A DNA stretch of 35,031 nt from Clostridia bacterium (GTDB lineage: Bacteria; Bacillota_A; Clostridia; Oscillospirales; CAG-272): the NCBI GenBank assembly GCA_017414585.1, contig JAFQLN010000228.1:1-35031 (forward strand), written 5' to 3'. The notes beneath the pieces were generated by a model. The model was not told the DNA's origin and did no database searches. It saw only the letters and a program-made list of their open reading frames with translations. Position numbers and translations under genes: made by a program. This document shows positions 16,244-24,696 of the stretch, in pieces. How positions within the stretch are numbered: the stretch's first letter is position 1; each line of letters starts with the position of its first letter.

Positions 16244-17683
16244 TTATCTTCTGAGTTCGTCCTCCAGCAGACGCTCGGTCAGAAGCGGATCCGCACTGCC
16301 CGCCGAGGCTTTCATGACAACACCGAGCAGCTGTTTGACCGCTGTTTTCTTTCCGCCGCGGTAATCGGCAGCTGCTTTCGGATTATTTTCCACAGCTTCA
16401 CGGACAAGCGGGAGAAGAATCTTTTCGTCCGTGATTTTCAGCATCCGTTCTTTTTCGGCAATCTCCGCAGGTTCTTCCTTTCTTTGGGCACAGAGAAAAA
16501 GCAGTTTTTTTGCGTTTGAGCTGACCACTTTCCCCTCGCCGAACAGCGTGCACACAGCACCGAAATGCTCCGGTGAAATGTGCTCATCGTTCTTTTCCAA
16601 CGTATTTTCCGCGTTCAGAGCGGGCAGGATCTCGCTGACAAACAGATTCGCGGCAATCGCTTTGTACGCTGTATTTTCGGCACACTGCACAAAATATTTC
16701 GTGAGTTCCGGTGATTCTGTGAGCATATAGGCATCATCCGTTTTTACGCCGTACACTTCTGTCAGTTCACGCGCAGCTTCATCGGGCATTTTAGGCATCT
16801 GCCTTTTAACTGCATCCAGATCCTCCTGACGAAGCACAAGCGGCGGAATATTCGGTTCGGTGAAGTAGCGGTAGTCGATCACACTTTCCTTTTTGCGCAT
16901 CCGTTCGGTATGACCGGTATCTTCATTGTACCGTCTCGTTTCGGACTCAATCTCGCCGCCGTTTTCCAGCACGCTGATCTGCCGCGCAATTTCATCCTCG
17001 AGCGCGCGTCCGACATAGTTGATGGAGTTAAGATTCTTGATTTCGCATTTCACGCCGAAAGTCTCTGCGCCGCACGGACGTACGGACACGTTCACATCGC
17101 ACCGGAGCGAACCTTCGTTCATTCTGCAGTCCGACACGCCGATATAGGAGAGAATCCTTCTGAGGGAAGTGAGATACGCTTTCGCTTCTTCCGGCGTGTG
17201 CATATCGGGTTCGCTGACAATTTCCAGCAGGGGCACACCGCAGCGGTTGTAGTCGATCAGGGAAACGTCTCCGCGGTGCGTAAGTTTTCCCGCATCTTCT
17301 TCGAGATGCATCCGCGTGAGCCGGATTTCCCGTTTCTGTCCGTCTGCCGTGACCGGAACCGCACCGCCTGCGCAGATCGGCATTTCATACTGGGTGATCT
17401 GGTATCCTTTCGGCAGATCGGGATAAAAATAATTCTTGCGGTCAAACCAGGAAACAAGGTTGATCCGGCTGCCGAACGCCATCCCTGCCATGCACGCAAG
17501 CCGGACAGCACTTTTATTCAGCACGGGCAGAGCGCCGGGCATTCCGAGGCAGGTCGGACACACATGGGTATTCACATCGGCACCGAAGGCGGTGGAACAG
17601 GAGCAGAAAATCTTCGTTTCCGTTTTCAGCTCCACGTGCACTTCCAGTCCGATGACAGCTTCATATTTTCCGTATTCAGACAA
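16244..17683 (-). CDS. gatB: Asp/Glu-tRNA(Asn/Gln) amidotransferase subunit B
   Basis: tRNA-binding and kinase-like subunit of the GatCAB complex, which converts misacylated Glu-tRNA(Gln) and/or Asp-tRNA(Asn) to the amidated form using ammonia from GatA. The N-terminus EAVIGLEVHVELKTETKIFC and the metal-binding CSTAF...CPTCLGMPGALP segment (Cys-rich) are typical. Further on come YFYPDLPKGYQITQYE and the C-terminal YqeY-like helical domain. The start is TTG at 17681-17683, giving 479 residues, with GGAGGTG 7 nt upstream; the longer reading to 17788 runs inside gatA. The start overlaps the gatA stop by 8 nt, indicating translational coupling. The terminator follows immediately. Confidence 0.96.
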   Translation of the reverse strand: MSEYGKYEAVIGLEVHVELKTETKIFCSCSTAFGADVNTHVCPTCLGMPGALPVLNKSAVRLACMAGMAFGSRINLVSWFDRKNYFYPDLPKGYQITQYEMPICAGGAVPVTADGQKREIRLTRMHLEEDAGKLTHRGDVSLIDYNRCGVPLLEIVSEPDMHTPEEAKAYLTSLRRILSYIGVSDCRMNEGSLRCDVNVSVRPCGAETFGVKCEIKNLNSINYVGRALEDEIARQISVLENGGEIESETRRYNEDTGHTERMRKKESVIDYRYFTEPNIPPLVLRQEDLDAVKRQMPKMPDEAARELTEVYGVKTDDAYMLTESPELTKYFVQCAENTAYKAIAANLFVSEILPALNAENTLEKNDEHISPEHFGAVCTLFGEGKVVSSNAKKLLFLCAQRKEEPAEIAEKERMLKITDEKILLPLVREAVENNPKAAADYRGGKKTAVKQLLGVVMKASAGSADPLLTERLLEDELRR

Positions 17684-19130
17684 TCCGACGCACCTCCTCT
17701 CCGATGACGGGCAGAAGTTCCTGCTCCAGTGCATAAGCGATCCGATAAAGCACGCCGTCGCGCATCCGTCCGCCCATGAGCATCGCACCGTAGGGCAGTG
17801 TGCCGTTTCCGCCGCAGGGCAGTGTAATGGCGGGATGTCCCGTCAGATTCGCCAGCACCGTGAAGCAGTCGCTGTTGTAAATCGCAGTGGGGTCGGCATC
17901 GAAGCCTTTCAGCCCGAAAGCCGCCGATGCAGCAGTCGGCATGAGAATCGCGTCATAGTGCAGAAACAGCGCGTCCGTCTGTTCACAGAGCGCCTGACGG
18001 ACGGTCTGGACACGGCGGTAGCGGTCTTTGCTGACAGTTTCGGACAGCGCGCACGTTCCCATCAAAATCCGGCGCTTGACTTCATCCCCGAATCCCTCGC
18101 TTCTTGTGCGCGTCATGATTTCCCCGTAAGTCTTCCCCTGTGCGGAAAATCCGTATTTCAGTCCGTCGTACCGTGCGAAATTGGATGCGCATTCCGCGGA
18201 CACAACGATCATATAGGTGTCAATCACGGTATCAAAATCCGGCAGGGAGATCATCTCCACCTCCGCACCGAGCTTTTCCAGCAGCCGTGCCGCACGAAGA
18301 ATCGCATCCGATACGCCCGCATCGCAGAGCGTTTCTGTCCCCTGCATCAGACCGATCTTCATCCCGCGCACGCCTTTTCCGATACTGTCGGTGAACTTCC
18401 CCGGCGCATCGAGAGAGGTCATATCCCGTTCGTCGCGGCCGCTGATCGCATCGAGAATTCGTGCGTTGTCAGCCACATTTCCCGTCAGCGGGCAGACTGT
18501 ATCCATGGATGACGCAAATTCCGTCACGCCGTACCGGGAAACCAGTCCCCATGTCGGCTTCATGGCAACGATTCCGCAGAAGGAGGCAGGCTGACGGCAG
18601 CTTCCGCCTGTGTCCGTTCCCAGTGCCCACGGAGCCATATGCGCCGCAACAGCCGCAGCAGAACCGCCCGATGAACCGCCGGGGGATCGCGTCAGGTCAC
18701 GCGGATTCCTTGTCGCGCCCGCAATGGATTTTTCACAGCTCGACCCCATGGCAAATTCATCGAGGTTGGTTTTGCCGAGAACGACGCATCCGCTTCTCGA
18801 AACGGCAGTCGCTTCATAGGGCGGGACGAAATCCTCCAGCATTTTCGATGCGCAAGTCATTCTGTATCCGCGCACAGCGATATTGTCTTTCACAGCGGCG
18901 CACAGTCCCGTCAGAGGCAGGTGTTCCTCTCCATCCGCAGCAAGACGGCGGTCCGCTTCCTTTGCCGCAAGACGCGCTTTTTCTTCATCCACGGAAAGAA
19001 ACGCGTTGATCTCCCCGTCCGCTTCCCGGATCCGTCCGAGAAAGGCATCGGTTATCTCCGCTGAGGAAAGCGTTTTCTTTTCCAGTGCCGTGAGCAGTTC
19101 ACAGGCAGTCATGGTCAGTATTTCATTCAT
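17676..19130 (-). CDS. gatA: Asp/Glu-tRNA(Asn/Gln) amidotransferase subunit A
   Basis: Amidase-signature glutaminase subunit that supplies ammonia to GatB through an internal tunnel. The Ser-cisSer-Lys triad is visible: Lys81 (AAVKDNIAVRG), the cis-Ser in PGGSSGGSAAA (153/154), and the nucleophile Ser177 in GTDTGGSCRQPAS. The glutamine-binding region VSRYGVTEFASSMD follows. At 484 residues it is full length. ATG at 19128-19130 follows a G-rich site (GAGGGG) and starts 12 nt after gatC. Presence of gatCAB implies indirect synthesis of Gln-tRNA and/or Asn-tRNA in this organism. Confidence 0.97.
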   Translation of the reverse strand: MNEILTMTACELLTALEKKTLSSAEITDAFLGRIREADGEINAFLSVDEEKARLAAKEADRRLAADGEEHLPLTGLCAAVKDNIAVRGYRMTCASKMLEDFVPPYEATAVSRSGCVVLGKTNLDEFAMGSSCEKSIAGATRNPRDLTRSPGGSSGGSAAAVAAHMAPWALGTDTGGSCRQPASFCGIVAMKPTWGLVSRYGVTEFASSMDTVCPLTGNVADNARILDAISGRDERDMTSLDAPGKFTDSIGKGVRGMKIGLMQGTETLCDAGVSDAILRAARLLEKLGAEVEMISLPDFDTVIDTYMIVVSAECASNFARYDGLKYGFSAQGKTYGEIMTRTRSEGFGDEVKRRILMGTCALSETVSKDRYRRVQTVRQALCEQTDALFLHYDAILMPTAASAAFGLKGFDADPTAIYNSDCFTVLANLTGHPAITLPCGGNGTLPYGAMLMGGRMRDGVLYRIAYALEQELLPVIGEEVRRIV

Positions 19131-19142
19131 GGCTGTCCCCCC

Positions 19143-19454
19143 TCACAGAATCCGCGGCACAGATGTGTACGGCGCGTCATACCGCTTCGACTGCGCGGCA
19201 ATTTCCCGTTCCCGACAGTTTTCTTCCCTGTCCGTGCGCAGTTCGGTTTCCCTCTCCGATGCGGGCGTAACGGAGGCGGTATTCAGAAACCGCGCAGCAG
19301 TCGGATTTTCATCGAGTGCCCCGCTCGCCAGCGGAGACTGTGCCGCCTGTTCCATGCGTGAAAAAATTTTCTCAAGATCCGCAGAAAGTGCCTGCCCGTC
19401 CTCTTTCGGGAGCATGGCTCCGTCGGTCAGCAATTCCAGTATCTTTTCATCCAT
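19143..19454 (-). CDS. gatC: Asp/Glu-tRNA amidotransferase subunit C (divergent)
   Basis: Small GatC-type belt subunit that holds GatA and GatB together. Sequence similarity is weak, as usual for GatC, but position and ending support it: it immediately precedes gatA and its last residues YTSVPRIL match the VP(R/K)-type C-terminus that inserts between the two larger subunits. The middle is unusually rich in E, R and A, and the length of 103 is normal. ATG at 19452-19454 has AGAAGGGA upstream. It lies 43 nt after nfo. Confidence 0.78.
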   Translation of the reverse strand: MDEKILELLTDGAMLPKEDGQALSADLEKIFSRMEQAAQSPLASGALDENPTAARFLNTASVTPASERETELRTDREENCREREIAAQSKRYDAPYTSVPRIL

Positions 19455-19497
19455 GGCGTTCCCTTCTTTCCATTGAAATAAGTGCAGTATGCTTTTT

Positions 19498-20346
19498 TTA
19501 TTCGTCCCCGCGCCGCTGTTCCTTCAGGAATGCGATTTCCGCGGCATATCCGTCGAGATCATTCGGCGTTTCCAGATAGAACGGCAAATCACGCAGCATG
19601 GGATGGCTGATGATTTTTGCGATGGTTTCTTTGCCGAGGAAGCCTTCGCCGATTTTTGCATGGCGGTCCTTGGAGGATCCCGGCGGGTTCATGGAATCGT
19701 TCAGATGCACCGCACGCAGACGGTCAATCCCCACAATCCGGTCAAATGTGCGCAGGACACCGTCCGTATCGCCGATCAGGTCATACCCCGCATCGCTCAC
19801 ATGGCAGGTATCGAAGCAGACGCCGACATAGTCCCTGACCGAAGGATCCACACGGTCGATAATCATGCGCAGTTCTTCAAAATTTCTGCCGATTTCCGTA
19901 CCTTTTCCCGCCATGGTTTCGAGCAGGACCGTTGTGTGCATCCCCTGCCACAGAACAAAATGGAGCAGTTCGGCGATATAATCCACACCGGTCTCCACAC
20001 CCTGTCCGACATGGCATCCGGGATGAAAATTATACAGCGACCCTGGCAGGTTTTCGAGAAACTCCAGCTCGCCGCGCATGGACTGCTGTGAATACTGCCG
20101 CACGGCTTCATCCTTGGACGCCGGATTATATGTATACGGCGCGTGTGCAAGGGGCATGATCATGCCGTGCGCGGTGAGCAGGTCATACAGTGCTTTCACG
20201 TCCTCCGGATCGGCAGGCTTGTTTGCCCGTCCGCCCTTGGGATTTTTCGTGAAATACTGGAATGTATTGCCGCCCGCGGACAGCATTCTCCCGCCCATGG
20301 CAAGATATCCGCCTTCCGTTGACAAATGACAGCCAATTTTAAACAT
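19498..20346 (-). CDS. nfo: Endonuclease IV
   Basis: Zinc-dependent AP endonuclease that cleaves 5' of abasic sites in base excision repair. The whole metal set aligns with the E. coli enzyme: His68 (LAHAPY), His108 (NFHPG), Glu143 (LLETMAGKG), Asp179 and His182 (CFDTCHVSDAGYD), His214 (AVHLNDS), Asp227 and His229 (KDRHAKIGEG), Glu259 (LETPN). The start is ATG 20344-20346 (282 residues, MFKIGCHLST), with GGAGAG 5 nt upstream. An upstream in-frame extension to 20439 runs through the divergent intergenic region and is not supported. It precedes gatC by 43 nt and probably shares its transcript. Confidence 0.96.
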   Translation of the reverse strand: MFKIGCHLSTEGGYLAMGGRMLSAGGNTFQYFTKNPKGGRANKPADPEDVKALYDLLTAHGMIMPLAHAPYTYNPASKDEAVRQYSQQSMRGELEFLENLPGSLYNFHPGCHVGQGVETGVDYIAELLHFVLWQGMHTTVLLETMAGKGTEIGRNFEELRMIIDRVDPSVRDYVGVCFDTCHVSDAGYDLIGDTDGVLRTFDRIVGIDRLRAVHLNDSMNPPGSSKDRHAKIGEGFLGKETIAKIISHPMLRDLPFYLETPNDLDGYAAEIAFLKEQRRGDE

Positions 20347-20450
20347 ACAAGCTCTCCAATCTTCTTTTTCCGCATGAATCTGTGTATGCGGCATATAATA
20401 AGTATTGCCTGAAAACGGCGGAACATTTCCCGCCTGCAAGGAGGATTTTT
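20347..20450. promoter_or_regulatory. Divergent intergenic region between nfo and the YihY-type gene
   Basis: About 100 nt separate two divergently read genes, so promoters for both must lie here or inside the flanks. On the plus strand a perfect TATAAT occurs at 20394-20399 without a recognisable -35. A short hairpin GGCGG/CCGCC (20417-20434) sits directly ahead of the strong AAGGAGG site (20438-20444) of the plus-strand gene. No confident minus-strand promoter was seen. Confidence 0.35.
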
Positions 20451-21275
20451 GTGCGTTCCCGTATTGTCTCTGTCCGCTGTTTTCCCGCGTTCTGCCGCAG
20501 AATTGCCGCCGTGCTCCGGGAAGACAGGGTATCCGTTTACGCGGCGCAGGCTTCCTTCTTTGTAATCACATCCGCTGTGCCGTTCCTTTCCCTGCTGTTT
20601 GCACTGGCAGGGATTTTTCTTCCCGAATCCGATCTGTCCGGACAGTTTCCGGAGAATCTGCCGGGAATATTTTCCGAACTCAAAAACGCACCGAATGTGC
20701 CGCTTTTGTCCCTTTCAGCTGTCACAACGCTCTGGTCGGCGTCACGCGGCATGGCGGCAGTCCGTGCGGGAATCGAAAGTGTCTACCGCGCCGATGCCGT
20801 GGAGGGATTTTTCCGCAGGCGGATCCGTTCGGTTCTTTCGACCCTGCTTTTTATCGCCATGCTCGTTGCATCAGCGGCGCTTCTTCTGTTCGGGGACTAT
20901 CTGTCCGTCCTGTTCGGGAAGTACATTCCGCTGTCGTTTGAAAAATTCCGCACACCTCTGTTTATCCTTACGATGACGGGCATTTTCACAGCGGTTTATC
21001 TGTCCGTCGCCCGGCGCAGTGCTTATGTCAGGCATCATATTTCCGGGCATCTTCCCGGTGCGCTGTTTTCCTCAGCCGGATGGATTCTGTTTTCCTATTT
21101 CTATTCCCTGTACATCCGGCACTTTCCGCGCGCGTCGGCTGTATACGGCAGTCTGGCGGCGGTCTGTCTGATGATGCTGTGGCTGTATTTCTGTATGTGC
21201 ATACTCCTTTTCGGCGCCGTGATCAACAAACTGTGGTTTGCCGGTACAAAGCACACACAGAAGCCGGACGTATAA
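20451..21275 (+). CDS. YihY/BrkB family membrane protein
   Basis: Polytopic inner-membrane protein of the YihY/virulence factor BrkB family (once mis-named ribonuclease BN). Biochemical function is not established in the family. The profile fits: an N-terminal basic region, then about six hydrophobic segments, with the family patterns DRVSVYAAQASFFVITSAVP near residue 25-44 and a Gly/Ala-rich SAVYGSLAAVCLMMLWLY near the C-terminus. The start is GTG at 20451-20453, giving 274 residues, because AAGGAGG lies at the ideal 6-nt distance. An upstream ATG at 20382 lacks a ribosome binding site. It is the only plus-strand gene between 0 and 29.7 kb, and is followed by a strong terminator. Confidence 0.9.
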   Translation: MRSRIVSVRCFPAFCRRIAAVLREDRVSVYAAQASFFVITSAVPFLSLLFALAGIFLPESDLSGQFPENLPGIFSELKNAPNVPLLSLSAVTTLWSASRGMAAVRAGIESVYRADAVEGFFRRRIRSVLSTLLFIAMLVASAALLLFGDYLSVLFGKYIPLSFEKFRTPLFILTMTGIFTAVYLSVARRSAYVRHHISGHLPGALFSSAGWILFSYFYSLYIRHFPRASAVYGSLAAVCLMMLWLYFCMCILLFGAVINKLWFAGTKHTQKPDV

Positions 21276-21285
21276 GCACAAAGCG

Positions 21286-21327
21286 GCGGCGCTCCTGAAA
21301 ATCGTTTCGGGAACGCCGCTGTTTTTT
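21286..21327 (+). terminator. Rho-independent terminator after the YihY-type gene
   Basis: GCGGCG pairs with CGCCGC and the stem continues inward (TCC/GGA, GAAA/TTTC) with only two mismatched positions, closing on a tetraloop. GTTTTTT follows at 21321-21327. It lies between the convergent YihY-type and mltG genes and may also slow transcripts from mltG, although that side lacks a good T-run. Confidence 0.88.
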
Positions 21328-21342
21328 CGCATCATAGAGGAT

Positions 21343-23133
21343 TTACTGAACCGGATGGTCTCCCGTCGTCGGCTGTGCCGTGGATTCCTGACGGATTTCG
21401 GCGATATAGGCATCGTGCTCTTCCTTGGTGGCGGAGAACTTCGTCGTTCCTTTATGCGCCACAAAGTAGCAGAACTCCGTCTTTTCGGGCTGCAGAGCCG
21501 CCAGCATCGCGGAAGCGGACGGATTGGCGATCGGTCCGGGCGGGAATCCTTCATACATATAGGTGTTGTACGGCGAGTCAATCAGAAGATCCGCTGCCGT
21601 AACGGTGGTGCGCTCCCCTTTGTCATGGGAAAGGACATACGCAATCGTCGCGTCACTCTCAAACTTCGTGAACTGCCACGGTCTGTTGAGTCGGTTGTGG
21701 AAAACCGAGGACACAGTGAAGAAGATCGCAGGTGATTCCGCTTCTTTTTCGATCAGGGACGCCAGTGTGATCATTTCGTCCACTGTATAGCCGAGAACTT
21801 CACACTGCGCACGGTATTCCTTCGTGAAAATCTGGGAGAAGCGCTTGAGCATCTTGTTGACGACCGTGTATTCACTCGATGCCTTATAGAACTGGTAGGT
21901 ATCCGGGAAGAGGTAGCCTTCCAGACGGTACAGACGGTCTTCGTCCATGCCATTTTCCTCCAGCTCACGAATGAACCAGTAGTCGAACTCGCCGTTCTGG
22001 ATCACATCCACAAAGCCTTCGCGCGTACCGATATTGTAGCCGTTCACAAACAGGTCGATCATCTCGTCGATCGTATAGCCTTCGGGGATGGTGATATCGA
22101 CCGTTCCGGTTTCCGGCTTTTCCTTGAACTCATCGAGAAGGGTTTCGTAATTCATCATGCCGTTGACCGGATAGGTGCCGGCAAGAAAATCCGTATCGCT
22201 CTTCTTGGAAACCGCGTACAGCTTGAAAATCGTCGGATAACGGATGATATCGTTCCGGTAAAGGATATCAGCCACCTCGTCCAGCGTCGCATATTCGGGA
22301 ATCACAACTTCTACGATTTCATCGGACTTGACGAAGGAGAACATATCATTGCCGATATGGATGATGCAGAGCGCAAGGAATACGGAGATGACGATGATAA
22401 AAATGATATACACGACTGCCTTGACGACACTGACGACCGTATTGCCGCCTTCATCGCTCGAGACGCGTTTTTCCTTTTTGGGCTTCGGCTCCTCGAATGC
22501 ATAGGGCGTCAGATCCGTATTGCGGGTCTTCATCATCTGTCCGCGCACGTTTTTGGGAGCGGCGGGAACAGAAGCAGCACTGCGCACGGCGGGTACGGCT
22601 CTCTCTGCCGGTACTGCTGCCTGCCGCTGTCCGTTCTGCACAGGATGATTCTGCCGCACAGATTCTGCCGGAATACTTCTCTCAGCGGGCTGCACTCTGC
22701 GGTTTTCGCGTGTGCCCTGCGGCATCCGGGACTGCTGCGGCTGAACGGGATTCTGTGCGGAAGTATTTCGGTGCACAGGCATCTCTGTCCGGCGCGGTGC
22801 TTCTGCCGTACTGCGGTTTGCCGGAACATTCTGTTTTACCGGCTGCTGTACACGCTGCACATTCTGCGCGGCAGGCTGGCGTACCGGCTGCTGCACATTC
22901 TGCTGCGGTGTGCGGGCACTGTCCGCATTTCGGACAACGGGACGCGGCTGTCCCTGCGGGCGGTTCTGCATGGGCTGAGCGGATTGTCCGGCGGCGGTAT
23001 TTTTCGCCTCGAGACTCTGTCCGTTGGCGGTGTTGATTTGTTTTTTCATGCTGTCGGCAGAATGAGCGGTCACGGAAAATGTCCGTGTCTCGTTCAGTCT
23101 GTCCGGTCTTTTATTCTGTTCCGTAAGGATCAC
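21343..23133 (-). CDS. mltG: Endolytic transglycosylase MltG (YceG-like)
   Basis: Membrane-anchored lytic transglycosylase that cuts nascent glycan strands and so sets their length. Residues 1 to about 235 form a very long cytoplasmic tail rich in Q, P, R, N and V, with a repeating Q-N-V-Q-x-x-Q-P-V-(R/K)-Q pattern near 80-105. One membrane segment spans about 240-268, followed by a LysM-like domain and the YceG catalytic domain with EGYLFPDTY, catalytic Glu462 in LASLIEKEA, and SPYNTYMYEGFPPGPIANP. The typical E. coli protein is about 340 residues; the excess is the tail. The start is uncertain: GTG at 23131-23133 lies inside the ribosome binding site, and ACG at 23122-23124 sits at the ideal distance (see findings). 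It follows the CPBP gene. Confidence 0.92.
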   Translation of the reverse strand: MILTEQNKRPDRLNETRTFSVTAHSADSMKKQINTANGQSLEAKNTAAGQSAQPMQNRPQGQPRPVVRNADSARTPQQNVQQPVRQPAAQNVQRVQQPVKQNVPANRSTAEAPRRTEMPVHRNTSAQNPVQPQQSRMPQGTRENRRVQPAERSIPAESVRQNHPVQNGQRQAAVPAERAVPAVRSAASVPAAPKNVRGQMMKTRNTDLTPYAFEEPKPKKEKRVSSDEGGNTVVSVVKAVVYIIFIIVISVFLALCIIHIGNDMFSFVKSDEIVEVVIPEYATLDEVADILYRNDIIRYPTIFKLYAVSKKSDTDFLAGTYPVNGMMNYETLLDEFKEKPETGTVDITIPEGYTIDEMIDLFVNGYNIGTREGFVDVIQNGEFDYWFIRELEENGMDEDRLYRLEGYLFPDTYQFYKASSEYTVVNKMLKRFSQIFTKEYRAQCEVLGYTVDEMITLASLIEKEAESPAIFFTVSSVFHNRLNRPWQFTKFESDATIAYVLSHDKGERTTVTAADLLIDSPYNTYMYEGFPPGPIANPSASAMLAALQPEKTEFCYFVAHKGTTKFSATKEEHDAYIAEIRQESTAQPTTGDHPVQ

Positions 23134-23136
23134 CTC
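23122..23136 (-). promoter_or_regulatory. Ribosome binding site of mltG pointing at an ACG codon
   Basis: GAGGTGATCC (23136-23127) complements ten consecutive bases of the usual anti-Shine-Dalgarno end of 16S rRNA. Eight nt after GAGG comes in-frame ACG at 23124-23122. The only earlier in-frame start, GTG at 23133-23131, is part of the site itself. The next in-frame ATG is about 26 codons further on with no such site. Confidence 0.55.
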
Positions 23137-23160
23137 ACTTCGGTTTCTGAACCGGAGAAA

Positions 23161-24087
23161 TCAGAACTCTGCCATCGCTGCTGCTGTGAACAGGATGACA
23201 AGAAGGAGAAATGTCGGGGTAAAAAACGCCTGCGCAATTCTGGAAAAGATGTTTTTCCGTCCTGCGGATGCGTATTCGGAGGGGAGGTTCTTTTCCGCAT
23301 ACCCGTGGTAGATGCTCTGGGCTTCATAGCACATCAGCATGGCGGACAGCACGCAGGCACCGCCGATGAGAATCATAAAAAGCACAAGGCTGACGTTCTG
23401 CTTGTCCACGATATGCAGGACATATTTTTCACACAGGAGAACAACGGTATTGTTCAGTGCGTGAATCAGGATTGCCGCTATGACGGAGCGTGTTGCAAAA
23501 AGCACCGATGCCAGCACCAGTCCGGAAAAGAGGTACACGGGAAAGCGTACCAGAGAAAAATGCGACATGGCGAACATGACCGCGCTCATAAAAGCCGCTA
23601 CGGATGCACCGTACCGTTCGTATTCTCCGATGACGATGCCGCGGAAGAGAAATTCCTCCGTCACAGCAGGGAGAACGGCAAAGGCGACGATCAGGTAAAT
23701 CGTATCAAAGAAACGCTCGTTCATGGCAAAAGCGGCGTATTCGGTGACGGATGACGCGGCAAAAGCATCGGGATATGCGTTGTACATCAGCACACTCACC
23801 AGCACCACGCCCGTCAGCATGAACACCGCCGCATAGAACAGATACAGAATCTGGGACGGCGCAAACAGACGCAGGCGCAGCTTCGGCACAAACGCCCGGT
23901 CGCGGATCATGCAGTAGAACAGCGACGGTACGGCATACGTAAGCAGTTCGATGACCACCACGGCAAGGTACGGATTTTCATCCATCCCGAGCGCGTCTTC
24001 GGGCAGAAAGTTCGCCGCGAAAATCAGGGCGAGCACCACGAGCACGAGCACGGGTGTAAACAGATTCGCTTTAAAGCCGGCGTTCAA
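23161..24087 (-). CDS. CPBP family intramembrane metalloprotease
   Basis: Polytopic membrane protein of the CPBP (CAAX protease and bacteriocin-processing, Abi) family. The three motifs are in place: EEFLFRG (Glu144, Glu145, Arg149), MSHFSLVRFP (His176) and ILIHALNN (His209), which form the glutamate-based metal site in this family. About eight hydrophobic segments span 308 residues. The substrate is unknown; relatives act in bacteriocin self-immunity, in signalling, or have no known role. The start is TTG at 24085-24087, with GGAAAGG 8 nt upstream lying inside the 3' end of the preceding cyclo-ligase gene, so translation is likely coupled. It sits between the cyclo-ligase and mltG. Confidence 0.88.
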   Translation of the reverse strand: MNAGFKANLFTPVLVLVVLALIFAANFLPEDALGMDENPYLAVVVIELLTYAVPSLFYCMIRDRAFVPKLRLRLFAPSQILYLFYAAVFMLTGVVLVSVLMYNAYPDAFAASSVTEYAAFAMNERFFDTIYLIVAFAVLPAVTEEFLFRGIVIGEYERYGASVAAFMSAVMFAMSHFSLVRFPVYLFSGLVLASVLFATRSVIAAILIHALNNTVVLLCEKYVLHIVDKQNVSLVLFMILIGGACVLSAMLMCYEAQSIYHGYAEKNLPSEYASAGRKNIFSRIAQAFFTPTFLLLVILFTAAAMAEF

Positions 24088-24090
24088 AAT

Positions 24091-24696
24091 TTATGCCTTT
24101 CCGGGGTGTGTCTTTTTCTGATCCTTGGTGACACGAACACCCTTTTCGGTGAGCAGGATATCCACGGAAACGTCAAAGCGTCCGCGCGGCACTTCGGGAA
24201 GGATGTAATCGGAATAGACCACGCCGATCGTACATCCGGAAAAAGAGGAAAGATAGCGGTCGTAGAATCCCTTGCCGTAGCCGAGACGGTAGCCCGCACG
24301 GTCATACACCAGTCCGGGAACAAAGCAAACCGCGCCGCCGGGAGACATGGGATCGTACACGGGCGCGTCTTCCGCAGGTTCGAGGAGATTGTATGCATCG
24401 GGTGTCAGTTCGTCCAGCGATTCGACGATGTGGTATTTCATCGTATGCGTCTTCTTGTCGCACCGCGGGAAGCAGACCTTCTTGCCCTTTTCAAACGCCG
24501 TGCGCGCAATGTCGTACACATCAATTTCATCGGAGGTCGCAGCATACAGGAGGACATATTCCGCGTAACGGAAGCTGACCAGCCCTTCCGCAGCCTTGCA
24601 GATGGCGCTGTCCCGGCGGAATTTTTCTTCCTCGGTCATGTTCTGTCTGCGTTCTTTATACTCTTCACGGATATCGTCTTTCTGTTTCTTGATCAT
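24091..24696 (-). CDS. 5-formyltetrahydrofolate cyclo-ligase
   Basis: Cytosolic ATP-dependent enzyme (MTHFS, YgfA/YqgN type) that converts 5-formyl-THF to 5,10-methenyl-THF, returning folate to one-carbon metabolism. At 201 residues it has normal length. The N-terminus carries the K/R-rich ATP-binding segment, and the signature GYGKGFYDRYL lies at 139-149 after YDRAGYRL, followed by RGRFDVSVDILLTEKGVR. The start ATG at 24694-24696 overlaps the stop of the DJ-1 family gene as ATGA, indicating tight coupling. It ends 3 nt before the CPBP start. Confidence 0.95.
   Translation of the reverse strand: MIKKQKDDIREEYKERRQNMTEEEKFRRDSAICKAAEGLVSFRYAEYVLLYAATSDEIDVYDIARTAFEKGKKVCFPRCDKKTHTMKYHIVESLDELTPDAYNLLEPAEDAPVYDPMSPGGAVCFVPGLVYDRAGYRLGYGKGFYDRYLSSFSGCTIGVVYSDYILPEVPRGRFDVSVDILLTEKGVRVTKDQKKTHPGKA

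Noticed and set aside
15708..16364. Plus-strand ORFs across the mraZ-gatB gap
   Set aside because: Phe/Ser/Pro-rich translation caused by T-rich intergenic DNA, crossing the mraZ promoter and the gat terminator.
22750..23000. Short CTG-rich repetition resembling a tandem repeat array
   Set aside because: It is explained by the Gln/Pro/Val-rich repeated peptide in the MltG tail rather than a non-coding repeat.
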